Assembly: GCA_937874965.1 (NCBI GenBank) | Contig: CALNCD010000008.1 | Location: 1 to 15,734 of the forward strand | DNA: 15,734 bases | From: an uncultured Erysipelotrichaceae bacterium | GTDB taxonomy: Bacteria > Bacillota_I > Bacilli_A > Erysipelotrichales > Erysipelotrichaceae | Reading direction: 5' to 3' | Shown: positions 1-6,010 of the stretch, piece after piece | How positions within the stretch are numbered: position 1 is the stretch's first letter | How the letters are laid out: every line of letters starts with the position of its first letter | Made by a program: the position numbers and the translations under genes | Notes under the pieces: generated by a model | What the model was told of the DNA's origin: nothing | Database searches by the model: none | What the model saw: the letters and a program-made list of their open reading frames with translations, nothing else

Positions 1-1
1 T

Positions 2-46
2 GTCGGTGCTTTCTGTTTGATGATTTATCGTCGTAATCAACGCTGA
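2..46 (+). CDS. 3' end of an upstream gene, possibly a membrane protein
   Basis: The frame beginning at base 2 is open from the window edge and ends in TGA at 44-46. It encodes only 14 residues, a hydrophobic stretch followed by YRRNQR, which resembles the last transmembrane helix and basic tail of a membrane protein. The stop overlaps the ribosome binding site of the next gene and lies 8 nt before its ATG, so the two are probably one operon. The piece is too short to identify, and the call rests mainly on this geometry. Confidence 0.4.
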   Translation, partial: VGAFCLMIYRRNQR

Positions 47-54
47 GAGGTCCT

Positions 55-672
55 ATGCTAAAATTCTTGCTACCTGCGCTCATCTTACTCTTTCTCTTTC
101 TGAGTGTAACCCTCTGTTATCGTCTGAACATCACCTGGACTTTGGATAATGCTGTTTCAAACGGTATTGTAAAGCATCGGCAGATTCGCTATACCCGCCT
201 GATGCGCTTGCTCTCCTGGGTCGGCGGAATCCAAGGCAATCTGATTCTTGGTTGCTTTGCCCTGTTCATGCCGTTCTTCCGACTTCACTTCCTTCGTCCG
301 GTCCTGGTGATTACTTTGATATCAGCACTGCTCAATCTTATTCTGAAGGATATCTTTGACCGTGACCGGCCCATTCATCTGTTTCTGATTCATGAAAATG
401 GATTCAGCTACCCAAGCGGCCACTCCATGGTCAACGCTACTCTGTATTCTCAAATCACCCTTCTCAGTTTTATCTATCTCAATGCCGATATTGCCCTTAA
501 GATTATGATTGTCGCAATCCTGATGATTCTTCTCATCGGGTTTAGCCGCATCTATCTTGGCGTTCATTATCTCACTGACGTCATCGGGGGCTGGGCTCTT
601 GGCTTATCTTTATCTTTCTTCTTCACTTGGGTTATCCAAAACCCGTTTCTGCATGCATTGCTGTATTTCTAA
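55..672 (+). CDS. PAP2-family membrane phosphatase
   Basis: This 205-residue integral membrane protein carries the full three-part signature of type 2 phosphatidic acid phosphatases. The motifs are K98 with RP at 105-106, PSGH at 120-123 (the His is the general acid in the family), and SR at 164-165 followed by H171 and D175 (the nucleophilic His and its Asp partner). Hydrophobic segments lie around residues 3-22, 60-75, 82-98, 135-163 and 176-196. Family members dephosphorylate phosphatidate, undecaprenyl pyrophosphate or phosphatidylglycerophosphate, and the substrate cannot be told from sequence. The start follows GAGAGG at 45-50, which overlaps the preceding stop codon, suggesting translational coupling. 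The gene ends at the terminator at 677-699. Confidence 0.9.
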   Translation: MLKFLLPALILLFLFLSVTLCYRLNITWTLDNAVSNGIVKHRQIRYTRLMRLLSWVGGIQGNLILGCFALFMPFFRLHFLRPVLVITLISALLNLILKDIFDRDRPIHLFLIHENGFSYPSGHSMVNATLYSQITLLSFIYLNADIALKIMIVAILMILLIGFSRIYLGVHYLTDVIGGWALGLSLSFFFTWVIQNPFLHALLYF

Positions 673-676
673 CTTA

Positions 677-703
677 AAAAGGAGGCTAGGCCTCCTTTTG
701 TTT
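677..703. terminator. Bidirectional intrinsic terminator
   Basis: A 10-bp perfect stem (677-686 with 690-699) closes a 3-nt loop. It is flanked by A-rich sequence on the left and T-rich sequence on the right, so it can stop transcription of both convergent genes. The TAA of the minus-strand 72-residue gene lies at 702-704, right at its edge. Confidence 0.85.
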
Positions 704-920
704 ACAATCGATTTTCCAGCAGTTTATAGAAGCGGAATACATTGGATGCATTCACATCATCAAGGTTGAAGATAAATAGGTTATTGTCTTCGTCTTCTTC
801 AAGTCTAAGCTTCCGTTGGGCAAGATAAGCATTGATCGCCTCTTTTTGATGAAGAGCACCAAGATCTTTCGCAAGCTGGTAACCATCTTCTGAAACGGCC
901 TCATGGATAAATAGATTCAT
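702..920 (-). CDS. Small hypothetical protein, 72 aa
   Basis: I do not recognise the family. The protein is soluble and acidic in the middle (LEEDEDNN around residues 40-47), has no signal peptide or membrane helix, and looks mostly helical in its N-terminal half. GAGGGA at 926-931 lies 5 nt before the ATG, and a plausible promoter (TTGCGT, 17 bp, TATATT) lies just upstream, so it is likely a real gene with its own transcript. It follows gpmA on the same strand and could also be reached by read-through from it. Confidence 0.75.
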   Translation of the reverse strand: MNLFIHEAVSEDGYQLAKDLGALHQKEAINAYLAQRKLRLEEDEDNNLFIFNLDDVNASNVFRFYKLLENRL

Positions 921-949
921 CGCTGTCCCTCATTTCTTATAGGAAGTAT

Positions 950-978
950 AATATACACTGTTTTGTGAATCAACGCAA
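950..978 (-). promoter_or_regulatory. Candidate promoter of the 72-aa gene
   Basis: On the minus strand TTGCGT (973-978) and TATATT (950-955) are separated by 17 bp, giving a start point near 943. The -35 box overlaps the last codons of gpmA. Match to consensus is moderate. Confidence 0.5.
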
Positions 979-1725
979 GTTTTTCTTCCCTAATAATGCC
1001 ACGTTATCCTTCTGTTTCCTAATGTTTTGCCGGATGAGAGCTTCATCCCCAAGATAACGGGTTACAAACTCTCCCTTGACGTCATTCAGAACCAGCGGCA
1101 CGCCGGTGGGAATATAAAGGTCATCAATTGTTTCAGGCGGTGTATTAAGAAGCGTCTGAAGTAGCGCCCGCATTGAATTTGCATGCAGGCTGACCAGTAC
1201 ATTTTCATGACGGTTTAAGCAGGGTCTGATCAATTCATCAAAACATGCCAGAACCCGAACCTGCGTCATCGCCAGGCTTTCGCCTGCGGGCAACATCTCT
1301 GCATCAAGTGTACGATAGCGCGGATCAAAGCGCGGATGCATCGGATCATCCCATGCCAGGCGCGGCGGGCAGCCCTCAAAGGAACGCCGCCATTCATAGA
1401 GCTTATCCTTGGGATAAGCGTGAATTGAATCAATCTTGCTCTGTGCTTGTAATTCTCCATAATGACGCTCATTCAGACGCCAATCCTTGACAACTTCGAT
1501 CCACTCCAGATTCAGCGTTTCAAGCATCAGGTTCAGTGAATCAATGGATCGATCGAGAACACTGCAGAAAGCTCTCTGGAAGCGAATACCATCAGCCGAT
1601 AATGCTTGACCCGCCTGAATGGCTTCCTCTCTTCCCTTGGCTGTCAGCTGACCATTCAGCCAACCGCAGAACCGGTGTTCCCGATTGAAATCACTCTCTC
1701 CGTGTCTGACAAGCACTACCGTCAC
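970..1725 (-). CDS. gpmA: 2,3-bisphosphoglycerate-dependent phosphoglycerate mutase
   Basis: This glycolytic enzyme interconverts 3- and 2-phosphoglycerate through a phosphohistidine. It has 251 residues, normal for the family. It carries LVRHGES (catalytic H8), FCGWLNGQLT, the phosphate-binding R59, WRLNERHYG with acid E86, K97, the RR pair at 113-114, LPAGESL near 145-151, the second histidine H181 and PTGVPL at 207-211. The second-histidine motif reads HANS instead of the usual HGNS, and the usual basic residue before R59 is Asp (SVLDR), so this copy is somewhat divergent. The start codon is GTG and overlaps the TGA of the upstream histidine phosphatase as GTGA (1722-1725), with GAGG about 8 nt upstream. 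This indicates translational coupling. A specialised phosphatase derived from dPGM is possible, but the active site is intact. Confidence 0.87.
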   Translation of the reverse strand: MTVVLVRHGESDFNREHRFCGWLNGQLTAKGREEAIQAGQALSADGIRFQRAFCSVLDRSIDSLNLMLETLNLEWIEVVKDWRLNERHYGELQAQSKIDSIHAYPKDKLYEWRRSFEGCPPRLAWDDPMHPRFDPRYRTLDAEMLPAGESLAMTQVRVLACFDELIRPCLNRHENVLVSLHANSMRALLQTLLNTPPETIDDLYIPTGVPLVLNDVKGEFVTRYLGDEALIRQNIRKQKDNVALLGKKNLR

Positions 1726-2270
1726 AAAGATACCTCATTCAAATCGATCACCGCTTTTAATTCAAGTTCATGCTCAGCCCAAGTGCACCAATAGATGCAC
1801 CGATGTTCGATCTTCAATTTATCAGGACTTGCTTCACTTCGATACAGCAAGTTAGAAAGAAAACCGCCATGGGTGACAATAGCCGCCATCCCCGAATCAC
1901 TCATCCTCGAAAGAAAATTCAAAGCCCGCTGATAAACAGCCTCATCGGATTCTATCGCAGAGCGCTCACCTATCGGCAGATTACGATACTCGTCATACAG
2001 CAGACCGCTGCAGGCTTTATAATCCCGCTCAATCAAATCTGAATCAACCTGGATATCAAGCCGATGATGCCGGTTGATCAGTTCAGCACTCTGATAAGCT
2101 CTGGAAAGCGGACTGCTGAAAAGCAGCTGAATCGGATAATCCTTCAGATACTCAGAAAGCGATTCCCCATCCTGCAGACCTGCTGGAGTCAACGGGATAT
2201 CTTGATGTCCCTGAAGGCGACGCTGCTGATTCCAGAGTGTCTGACCATGACGCATAAATAATAAATCCAT
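1722..2270 (-). CDS. Histidine phosphatase family protein (PGM-like/CobC-like)
   Basis: This 182-residue branch-1 histidine phosphatase has the RHG motif at 7-9 (phosphorylated H8), R57, the candidate acid E81 in LIERDY and the second histidine in VTHGG (H134). Its length fits the small CobC/PhoE/YhfR group, whose substrates vary widely (sugar phosphates, phosphoglycerate, alpha-ribazole phosphate), so no specific function is assigned. The start at 2270 is chosen because AAGGAG lies 5 nt before it. A longer in-frame start at 2306 would fall inside the hairpin that terminates the cold-shock gene. Its TGA overlaps the GTG of gpmA, placing both phosphate-handling enzymes in one operon. No promoter is evident between it and the cold-shock terminator, so transcription may depend on read-through. 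Confidence 0.85.
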   Translation of the reverse strand: MDLLFMRHGQTLWNQQRRLQGHQDIPLTPAGLQDGESLSEYLKDYPIQLLFSSPLSRAYQSAELINRHHRLDIQVDSDLIERDYKACSGLLYDEYRNLPIGERSAIESDEAVYQRALNFLSRMSDSGMAAIVTHGGFLSNLLYRSEASPDKLKIEHRCIYWCTWAEHELELKAVIDLNEVSL

Positions 2271-2282
2271 GACTTCTCCTTG

Positions 2283-2312
2283 AAAAAAAAGAGCTATGTT
2301 TACCATAGCTCT
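2283..2312 (-). terminator. Intrinsic terminator of the cold-shock gene
   Basis: The minus-strand RNA forms a 9-bp stem (2304-2312 with 2290-2298) with a 5-nt loop, followed by eight U. The T tract ends one base before the ribosome binding site of the downstream histidine phosphatase. Confidence 0.85.
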
Positions 2313-2318
2313 CTTTCA

Positions 2319-2519
2319 TTAGATAACTTGAACGTTAACTGCTTTGTCGCCACGATCTTCTGTAACGATTTCGAATGTTACACGTTGACCGTCTTGAAGT
2401 GCTTTGTAACCGTCAGCAATGATTCCAGAATAATGTACGAATACATCTTTTCCACCATCAACGCTGATGAATCCATAACCCTTTTCAGCGTTAAAGAACT
2501 TTACTGTACCTGTTTCCAT
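2319..2519 (-). CDS. csp: Cold-shock protein, CspA family
   Basis: This 66-residue single cold-shock domain binds single-stranded RNA and DNA and acts as an RNA chaperone. It begins METGTVKFFN and has RNP1 KGYGFI (13-18) and RNP2 VFVHY (26-30), all standard for the family. The start at 2519 is fixed by GAGGAGGT about 7 nt upstream; the longer frame to 2561 reads through the leader. A promoter with TTGACT and TAAATT at 17-bp spacing gives a 5' leader of about 74 nt, which suits the structured leaders known for cold-inducible csp mRNAs. It is followed by a strong terminator. Confidence 0.95.
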   Translation of the reverse strand: METGTVKFFNAEKGYGFISVDGGKDVFVHYSGIIADGYKALQDGQRVTFEIVTEDRGDKAVNVQVI

Positions 2520-2599
2520 GTGAGTACCTCCTCTTCGTAAATAAGAAGTACAATGAAACATACTTTACTAGTGTGCCTACTACTCTCTTATTCACTACA

Positions 2600-2628
2600 A
2601 ATTTACCACTTTCCAACTCAATAGTCAA
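2600..2628 (-). promoter_or_regulatory. Promoter of csp
   Basis: On the minus strand TTGACT (2623-2628) and TAAATT (2600-2605) are 17 bp apart. The predicted start is near 2593, giving a leader of about 74 nt before the csp ATG. Confidence 0.6.
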
Positions 2629-2661
2629 GTATCAAATCAAGAAAAGATAGCGCTTTTATGC

Positions 2662-3585
2662 CTATGATAGAGCATTTACTAATGCTTTGAGATTCATTCT
2701 CATTAAAGAGAGATAATCTTCCTTTGCACTCACTTGTTCGGCACTCATTGCTTCAATCGTATAGAGCACATCGACCTTGGCCCCGGTTTCCTTGGAGATT
2801 GTATCCGAAAGCTTTGTGGAGGATGCAGATTCCGCAAAAACCACTTTGATTGAATTTGTCTTCATATACTCAATGACACTTGCAAGAGTCTTAGGATCCG
2901 GTTCAGATTCCGCATAGATCCCCTCCAAGGCAACTTGTTCAAGACCATAACTTGCACAGAGATAGCCAAAAGCCTGATGGGAAACAACTATGGTATGATG
3001 AGCCACACCGGCAAGCTGGGTCTTGAATTCCTGATCCAATGCATCGAACTGAGCTGCATAGGTCTTGTAATTCGCTTCATAATCGGCTTTATGGTCCGGG
3101 TCCGCGGCAACCAACGCCTCATAAATTGTTGTCATCTGCTGCTTAGCACGAGAAACGCTTAACCAGATGTGCGGGTCATATTCACCATGATCATGGTCTT
3201 CTTCATGCTCATCATGGCCTTCTTCATGTTCTTCGCTGGCATGAATCAATTCTACGCCTTTCGAGGAATCCACTTGAGTCACCTTATCCCCCAAAGTCGG
3301 CAGCAGATCATCCACCCATGACTCCAAGCCGACGCCGTTATAGACGAAGACATCACTTTCAAGAATCGCGGCCTTATCCTGTGCAGACAACTCAAAATCA
3401 TGCACTTCTGTTCCAGTCGGAACAAGGTTGACAACCTCAACATGGTCGCCGCCCACTTTCTGGGCAAAATCCGCCAATGGATAGAACGAAGCCACAACCT
3501 TCAATTTTCCAGAAGATGCCGGTTTCGAGGAACAACCACTGACAATAAATAGAATGCTCACGAGAAGCAATAACAGTTTCTTCAT
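2662..3585 (-). CDS. Zinc (or manganese) ABC transporter substrate-binding lipoprotein, ZnuA/AdcA type
   Basis: This 307-residue cluster A-I metal-binding protein delivers Zn2+ (or Mn2+) to an ABC importer at the cell surface. A lipoprotein signal peptide ends in the lipobox VSGC (lipidated C18). Likely metal ligands are H62 (EVHDFE), H139 (DPHIWL), H203 (VSHQAFGY) and an acidic residue such as E252. A His/Asp/Glu-rich loop at about 118-134 precedes the second ligand and is typical of zinc-binding members, so zinc is preferred. The start at 3585 has GGAGG 4 nt upstream and the signal sequence follows at once; the longer frame to 3663 crosses the promoter and operator. No permease or ATPase gene is adjacent, so the importer must be encoded elsewhere. 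The upstream operator implies metal-dependent repression. Confidence 0.9.
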   Translation of the reverse strand: MKKLLLLLVSILFIVSGCSSKPASSGKLKVVASFYPLADFAQKVGGDHVEVVNLVPTGTEVHDFELSAQDKAAILESDVFVYNGVGLESWVDDLLPTLGDKVTQVDSSKGVELIHASEEHEEGHDEHEEDHDHGEYDPHIWLSVSRAKQQMTTIYEALVAADPDHKADYEANYKTYAAQFDALDQEFKTQLAGVAHHTIVVSHQAFGYLCASYGLEQVALEGIYAESEPDPKTLASVIEYMKTNSIKVVFAESASSTKLSDTISKETGAKVDVLYTIEAMSAEQVSAKEDYLSLMRMNLKALVNALS

Positions 3586-3593
3586 AAATCCTC

Positions 3594-3616
3594 CAAATGC
3601 AAATGATTTGCATTTG
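3594..3616 (-). promoter_or_regulatory. Fur/Zur-type operator, perfect 11-1-11 palindrome
   Basis: The half-sites CAAATGCAAAT (3594-3604) and ATTTGCATTTG (3606-3616) are perfect inverted repeats around a single G at 3605. The core TGCAAAT-N-ATTTGCA has the 7-1-7 architecture of Fur-family boxes (B. subtilis Fur TGATAAT-N-ATTATCA, Zur TCGTAAT-N-ATTACGA). It lies between the -10 box and the ribosome binding site, covering the predicted transcription start, which is ideal for repression. Given the downstream zinc-type binding protein, Zur is the likely regulator; no regulator gene is in the window. An MntR-type regulator remains possible. Confidence 0.75.
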
Positions 3617-3618
3617 TA

Positions 3619-3647
3619 ATTATAGAATATCTCTGCCGGTCTGTCAA
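3619..3647 (-). promoter_or_regulatory. Consensus sigma-A promoter of the zinc-binding protein gene
   Basis: TTGACA (3642-3647) and TATAAT (3619-3624) match consensus exactly, with a 17-bp spacer. The predicted start near 3612 falls inside the palindromic operator. Confidence 0.9.
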
Positions 3648-3648
3648 C

Positions 3649-3673
3649 AAAAAAAGTAAGCAATGCTTACTTT
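3649..3673 (-). terminator. Intrinsic terminator of the IMP dehydrogenase gene
   Basis: The minus-strand RNA pairs 3665-3673 with 3653-3661 (9 bp, 3-nt loop) and continues into a U7 tract. The stop codon of the IMP dehydrogenase gene lies within the stem. The T tract ends one base before the -35 box of the next gene. Confidence 0.8.
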
Positions 3674-5175
3674 ACAGGAACAATATTCTGATCTTTCAAG
3701 AGAACATCGTGGGCACCGCCCTCAATGATACTCGTGGAGGATACCAGGGTCAAGCGTGCATTAGCCTGAAGTTCTTCAATACTCAGGCAACCGCAATTAC
3801 ACATTGCTGAGCGGATCTTCGCACAGGTTGCTTCCAGATTATCATGAAGTGATCCAGCATAGGGAACGTATGAATCAACGCCCTCTTCGAAGGAAAGCTT
3901 ACTGGCTCCGCCAAGATCGTACCGCTGCCAGTTTCTAGCCCGTGCAGACCCTTCGCCCCAGTATTCTTTCATGTAATTTCCATTCACCAGGACCTTATGA
4001 GTCGGGCTTTCATCAAAGCGGGCAAAGTAGCGGCCCAGCATGCAGAAGTCCGCACCCATGGCCAAAGCAAGCGTAACGTGGTAATCAAAGACGATACCAC
4101 CATCAGAGCAGATAGGGACATAAATCCCAGTTTCTTCGAAATAATCATCCCGCGCTTGCGCCACTTCTATCAATGCAGTCGCTTGACCGCGGCCGATGCC
4201 TTTGGTTTCGCGGGTAATGCAGATAGAACCGCCGCCAATACCGACCTTGACAAAATCAGCACCCGCCTCTGCAAGGTATAAGAACCCTTCCCGATCAACG
4301 ACATTGCCTGCACCGATCTTCACGCGCTCGCCATACGTCTTGCGGACATAGTCCAAGACACGCTTCTGCCATTCGCTGTATCCTTCCGAAGAATCAATGC
4401 AAAGGATATCTGCACCAGCCTCAACCAGCGCAGCAATCCGTTCTTCGTAATCACGGGTATTGATTCCAGCCCCGACGAGATAACGCTTGGATTGATCCAG
4501 AAGTTCCAAAGGGTTTTCCTTGTGTTCATCATAGTCCTTGCGGAATACCATGGATACAAGATGGAAATCTTGGGTGACGACAGGAAGGGAATTGACTTTC
4601 CTATCCCAGATGATATCGTTGCATTCTGAGAGAGTGGCCCCTTCAAAAGCATAGACAATCTCACTGAGCGGCGTCATGAATGCTTCAACCTTCGTAGCGG
4701 AATCCATCCGTGAGATACGGTAGTCACGGCTGGCGACAATCCCGACAAGCTTGCCATGTTCACTGCCGTCATCAGTCACTGCGACAGTTGAGTGACCCGT
4801 CTTCTGCTTCAATTCCAAAATATCCGCCAGGGTTTGATCCGGCCGAATATTTGAGTCACTGACTACAAACCCTGCCTTGGTATTCTTTACCCTGCGGACC
4901 ATTTCGGCCTGAGCAGCTATGGATTGGGAGCCATAGATGAACGAAAGACCTCCTTCTTTCGCCAAAGCCACCGCCATCTTGTCATCCGAAACAGATTGCA
5001 TCACTGCAGAAACCAGCGGAATATTGATGGTCAATGCAGATTCTTCTCCTCTGCGATAGCGTACAACACCCGTTCTGAGCGAAACATTGCTTGGTACACA
5101 GTCGGCTGATGAATACCCTGGTACTAAGAGATATTCACTGAATGTATGCGATTCTCCTTTGTAGTAAAATGCCAT
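3667..5175 (-). CDS. guaB: IMP dehydrogenase, Tritrichomonas-like type
   Basis: It oxidises IMP to XMP with NAD+, the committed step of guanine nucleotide synthesis. The 502-residue protein has an (alpha/beta)8 barrel interrupted by a CBS pair at roughly 100-220. The catalytic loop GGGSICITRE places the nucleophile at C319. IMP-binding motifs are SDGGIVFD (357-364) and MLGRYFARF (379-387), and the flap carries WGEGSARARNWQRYD with the R418-Y419 dyad. Usual bacterial enzymes read GPGSICTTR and have a different flap. This sequence resembles the T. foetus enzyme along its whole length as I remember it, down to C319, R418, Y419, K310 and E431. AGGAGG lies before the ATG, and a 17-bp-spaced promoter lies in the 64-bp gap upstream. 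The leader is only about 30 nt, so a riboswitch is unlikely. No guaA is nearby. Confidence 0.95.
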   Translation of the reverse strand: MAFYYKGESHTFSEYLLVPGYSSADCVPSNVSLRTGVVRYRRGEESALTINIPLVSAVMQSVSDDKMAVALAKEGGLSFIYGSQSIAAQAEMVRRVKNTKAGFVVSDSNIRPDQTLADILELKQKTGHSTVAVTDDGSEHGKLVGIVASRDYRISRMDSATKVEAFMTPLSEIVYAFEGATLSECNDIIWDRKVNSLPVVTQDFHLVSMVFRKDYDEHKENPLELLDQSKRYLVGAGINTRDYEERIAALVEAGADILCIDSSEGYSEWQKRVLDYVRKTYGERVKIGAGNVVDREGFLYLAEAGADFVKVGIGGGSICITRETKGIGRGQATALIEVAQARDDYFEETGIYVPICSDGGIVFDYHVTLALAMGADFCMLGRYFARFDESPTHKVLVNGNYMKEYWGEGSARARNWQRYDLGGASKLSFEEGVDSYVPYAGSLHDNLEATCAKIRSAMCNCGCLSIEELQANARLTLVSSTSIIEGGAHDVLLKDQNIVPVK

Positions 5176-5209
5176 GTATTACCTCCTCTATCCTTGCTTT
5201 TTATTGTCA

Positions 5210-5238
5210 AGTATAGACCGATTTATCCCAAAATGCAA
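5210..5238 (-). promoter_or_regulatory. Promoter of the IMP dehydrogenase gene
   Basis: TTGCAT (5233-5238) and TATACT (5210-5215) on the minus strand are 17 bp apart. The predicted start is near 5203, about 28 nt before the ATG. Confidence 0.7.
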
Positions 5239-5239
5239 G

Positions 5240-5662
5240 TCAGTCGAGATAAAGGACCAGGTAATATTTGGTTGTCTGTTTTACAGGGACATTCTCAAGT
5301 TCACCGAAGACCTGAAATCCGAGTTTTAAATAGAAACCCTTAGCCTGATAATCCTGTGTTGAAACAGTAACCGTCGTACAGCCTTTGGCCTTTGCGGTTG
5401 CGATGGCCTCCAGCATAAGCTGACGGCCGATACCGAGAGTGCGCGACTGCGGGATAACCCCAAGCAGCTCAATATGCATCGATTGATCGTTGATACGGGC
5501 ATTCAAGCCACCGCAATACCGGCCGGTTTCATCTGCAACGCTGAGTGAAACACGTACAGGTTCAAGCGAAACAGGCAGCCCTGACTCCTGTTGATGATTC
5601 TGCAGGACTTCCTGGATTTTCTGTTTATTGGTCGTGTAGTCGCCTGGATGAATTATCGTCAT
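5240..5662 (-). CDS. GNAT family N-acetyltransferase
   Basis: This 140-residue protein has the GNAT fold. The acetyl-CoA pyrophosphate loop is QSRTLGIGR (72-80), followed by a helix, a beta4-like strand (TTVTVSTQ), and the C-terminal YLKLGFQVFGEL and TKYYLVLYL strands. Family members transfer an acetyl group from acetyl-CoA to an amine; the acceptor cannot be told here. The start at 5662 is chosen because AGAAGGA lies 9 nt upstream. A longer frame to 5722 would overlap the upstream membrane-protein gene and has no clear ribosome binding site. It is the last gene of a likely three-gene group, though a possible terminator sits just before it. Confidence 0.85.
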   Translation of the reverse strand: MTIIHPGDYTTNKQKIQEVLQNHQQESGLPVSLEPVRVSLSVADETGRYCGGLNARINDQSMHIELLGVIPQSRTLGIGRQLMLEAIATAKAKGCTTVTVSTQDYQAKGFYLKLGFQVFGELENVPVKQTTKYYLVLYLD

Positions 5663-5678
5663 ATGAATATTTCCTTCT

Positions 5679-5707
5679 AAAAAAGAAGCCCGGTTATCCC
5701 TTGCTTC
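5679..5707 (-). terminator. Possible terminator or attenuator ahead of the GNAT gene
   Basis: In the minus-strand RNA, GAAGC (5703-5707) can pair with GCTTC (5685-5689) around a partly paired inner segment, followed by U6. The outer stem is only 5 bp, so it may be a weak terminator. Its T tract touches the GNAT ribosome binding site. Confidence 0.45.
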
Positions 5708-6008
5708 CTTCGCTGACTTCAACTTTTTCTTCTTTCGTCTCTTTCTTCTTCCGCTTATAATTGACCAGGAAGAAAGCCAACAGGCTCAGAATAACCCCGA
5801 TGATTCCGATAAAGAAGAGAAGATTCCGGGATTGTATGATACCGCCATAGGCTTCCGCAAGTTTCTCATCATTGACAATATCCAGCTTGCTTTTCAATAC
5901 AACACCTGCGGACCAAAGATTGACGACACTGTACAGAACACCGAAGCCTGAGGCAGCCAGATTGATGAACAGCAAGATATTCAAACTAAGTTTCTTGATT
6001 GATTTCAT
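5694..6008 (-). CDS. Small two-helix membrane protein, 104 aa
   Basis: I do not recognise the family. Hydrophobic segments at about 8-37 and 63-83 flank a short polar loop. The tail after residue 84 is highly charged (KRKKKETKEEK and onward) and is probably cytoplasmic by the positive-inside rule. The start at 6008 is chosen over 6050 because GGAGG lies 6 nt upstream, formed by the last codons of the methyltransferase gene, whose TAA (6011-6013) is only 2 nt before this ATG. The two genes are therefore tightly coupled. No catalytic motif is visible. Confidence 0.75.
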   Translation of the reverse strand: MKSIKKLSLNILLFINLAASGFGVLYSVVNLWSAGVVLKSKLDIVNDEKLAEAYGGIIQSRNLLFFIGIIGVILSLLAFFLVNYKRKKKETKEEKVEVSEGSKG

Positions 6009-6010
6009 GA

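Noticed and set aside
3180..3245. Repetitive CATG/TCTTC-rich stretch, possibly a tandem repeat
   Set aside because: It encodes the His/Asp/Glu-rich metal loop of the zinc-binding protein and has no regular repeat unit.
3594..3616. The palindrome as a terminator hairpin
   Set aside because: It has no following T tract on the minus strand and sits between a consensus promoter and a ribosome binding site, so operator is the better reading.
5176..5239. Purine riboswitch ahead of the IMP dehydrogenase gene
   Set aside because: The leader is only about 30 nt after the predicted start, too short for an aptamer.
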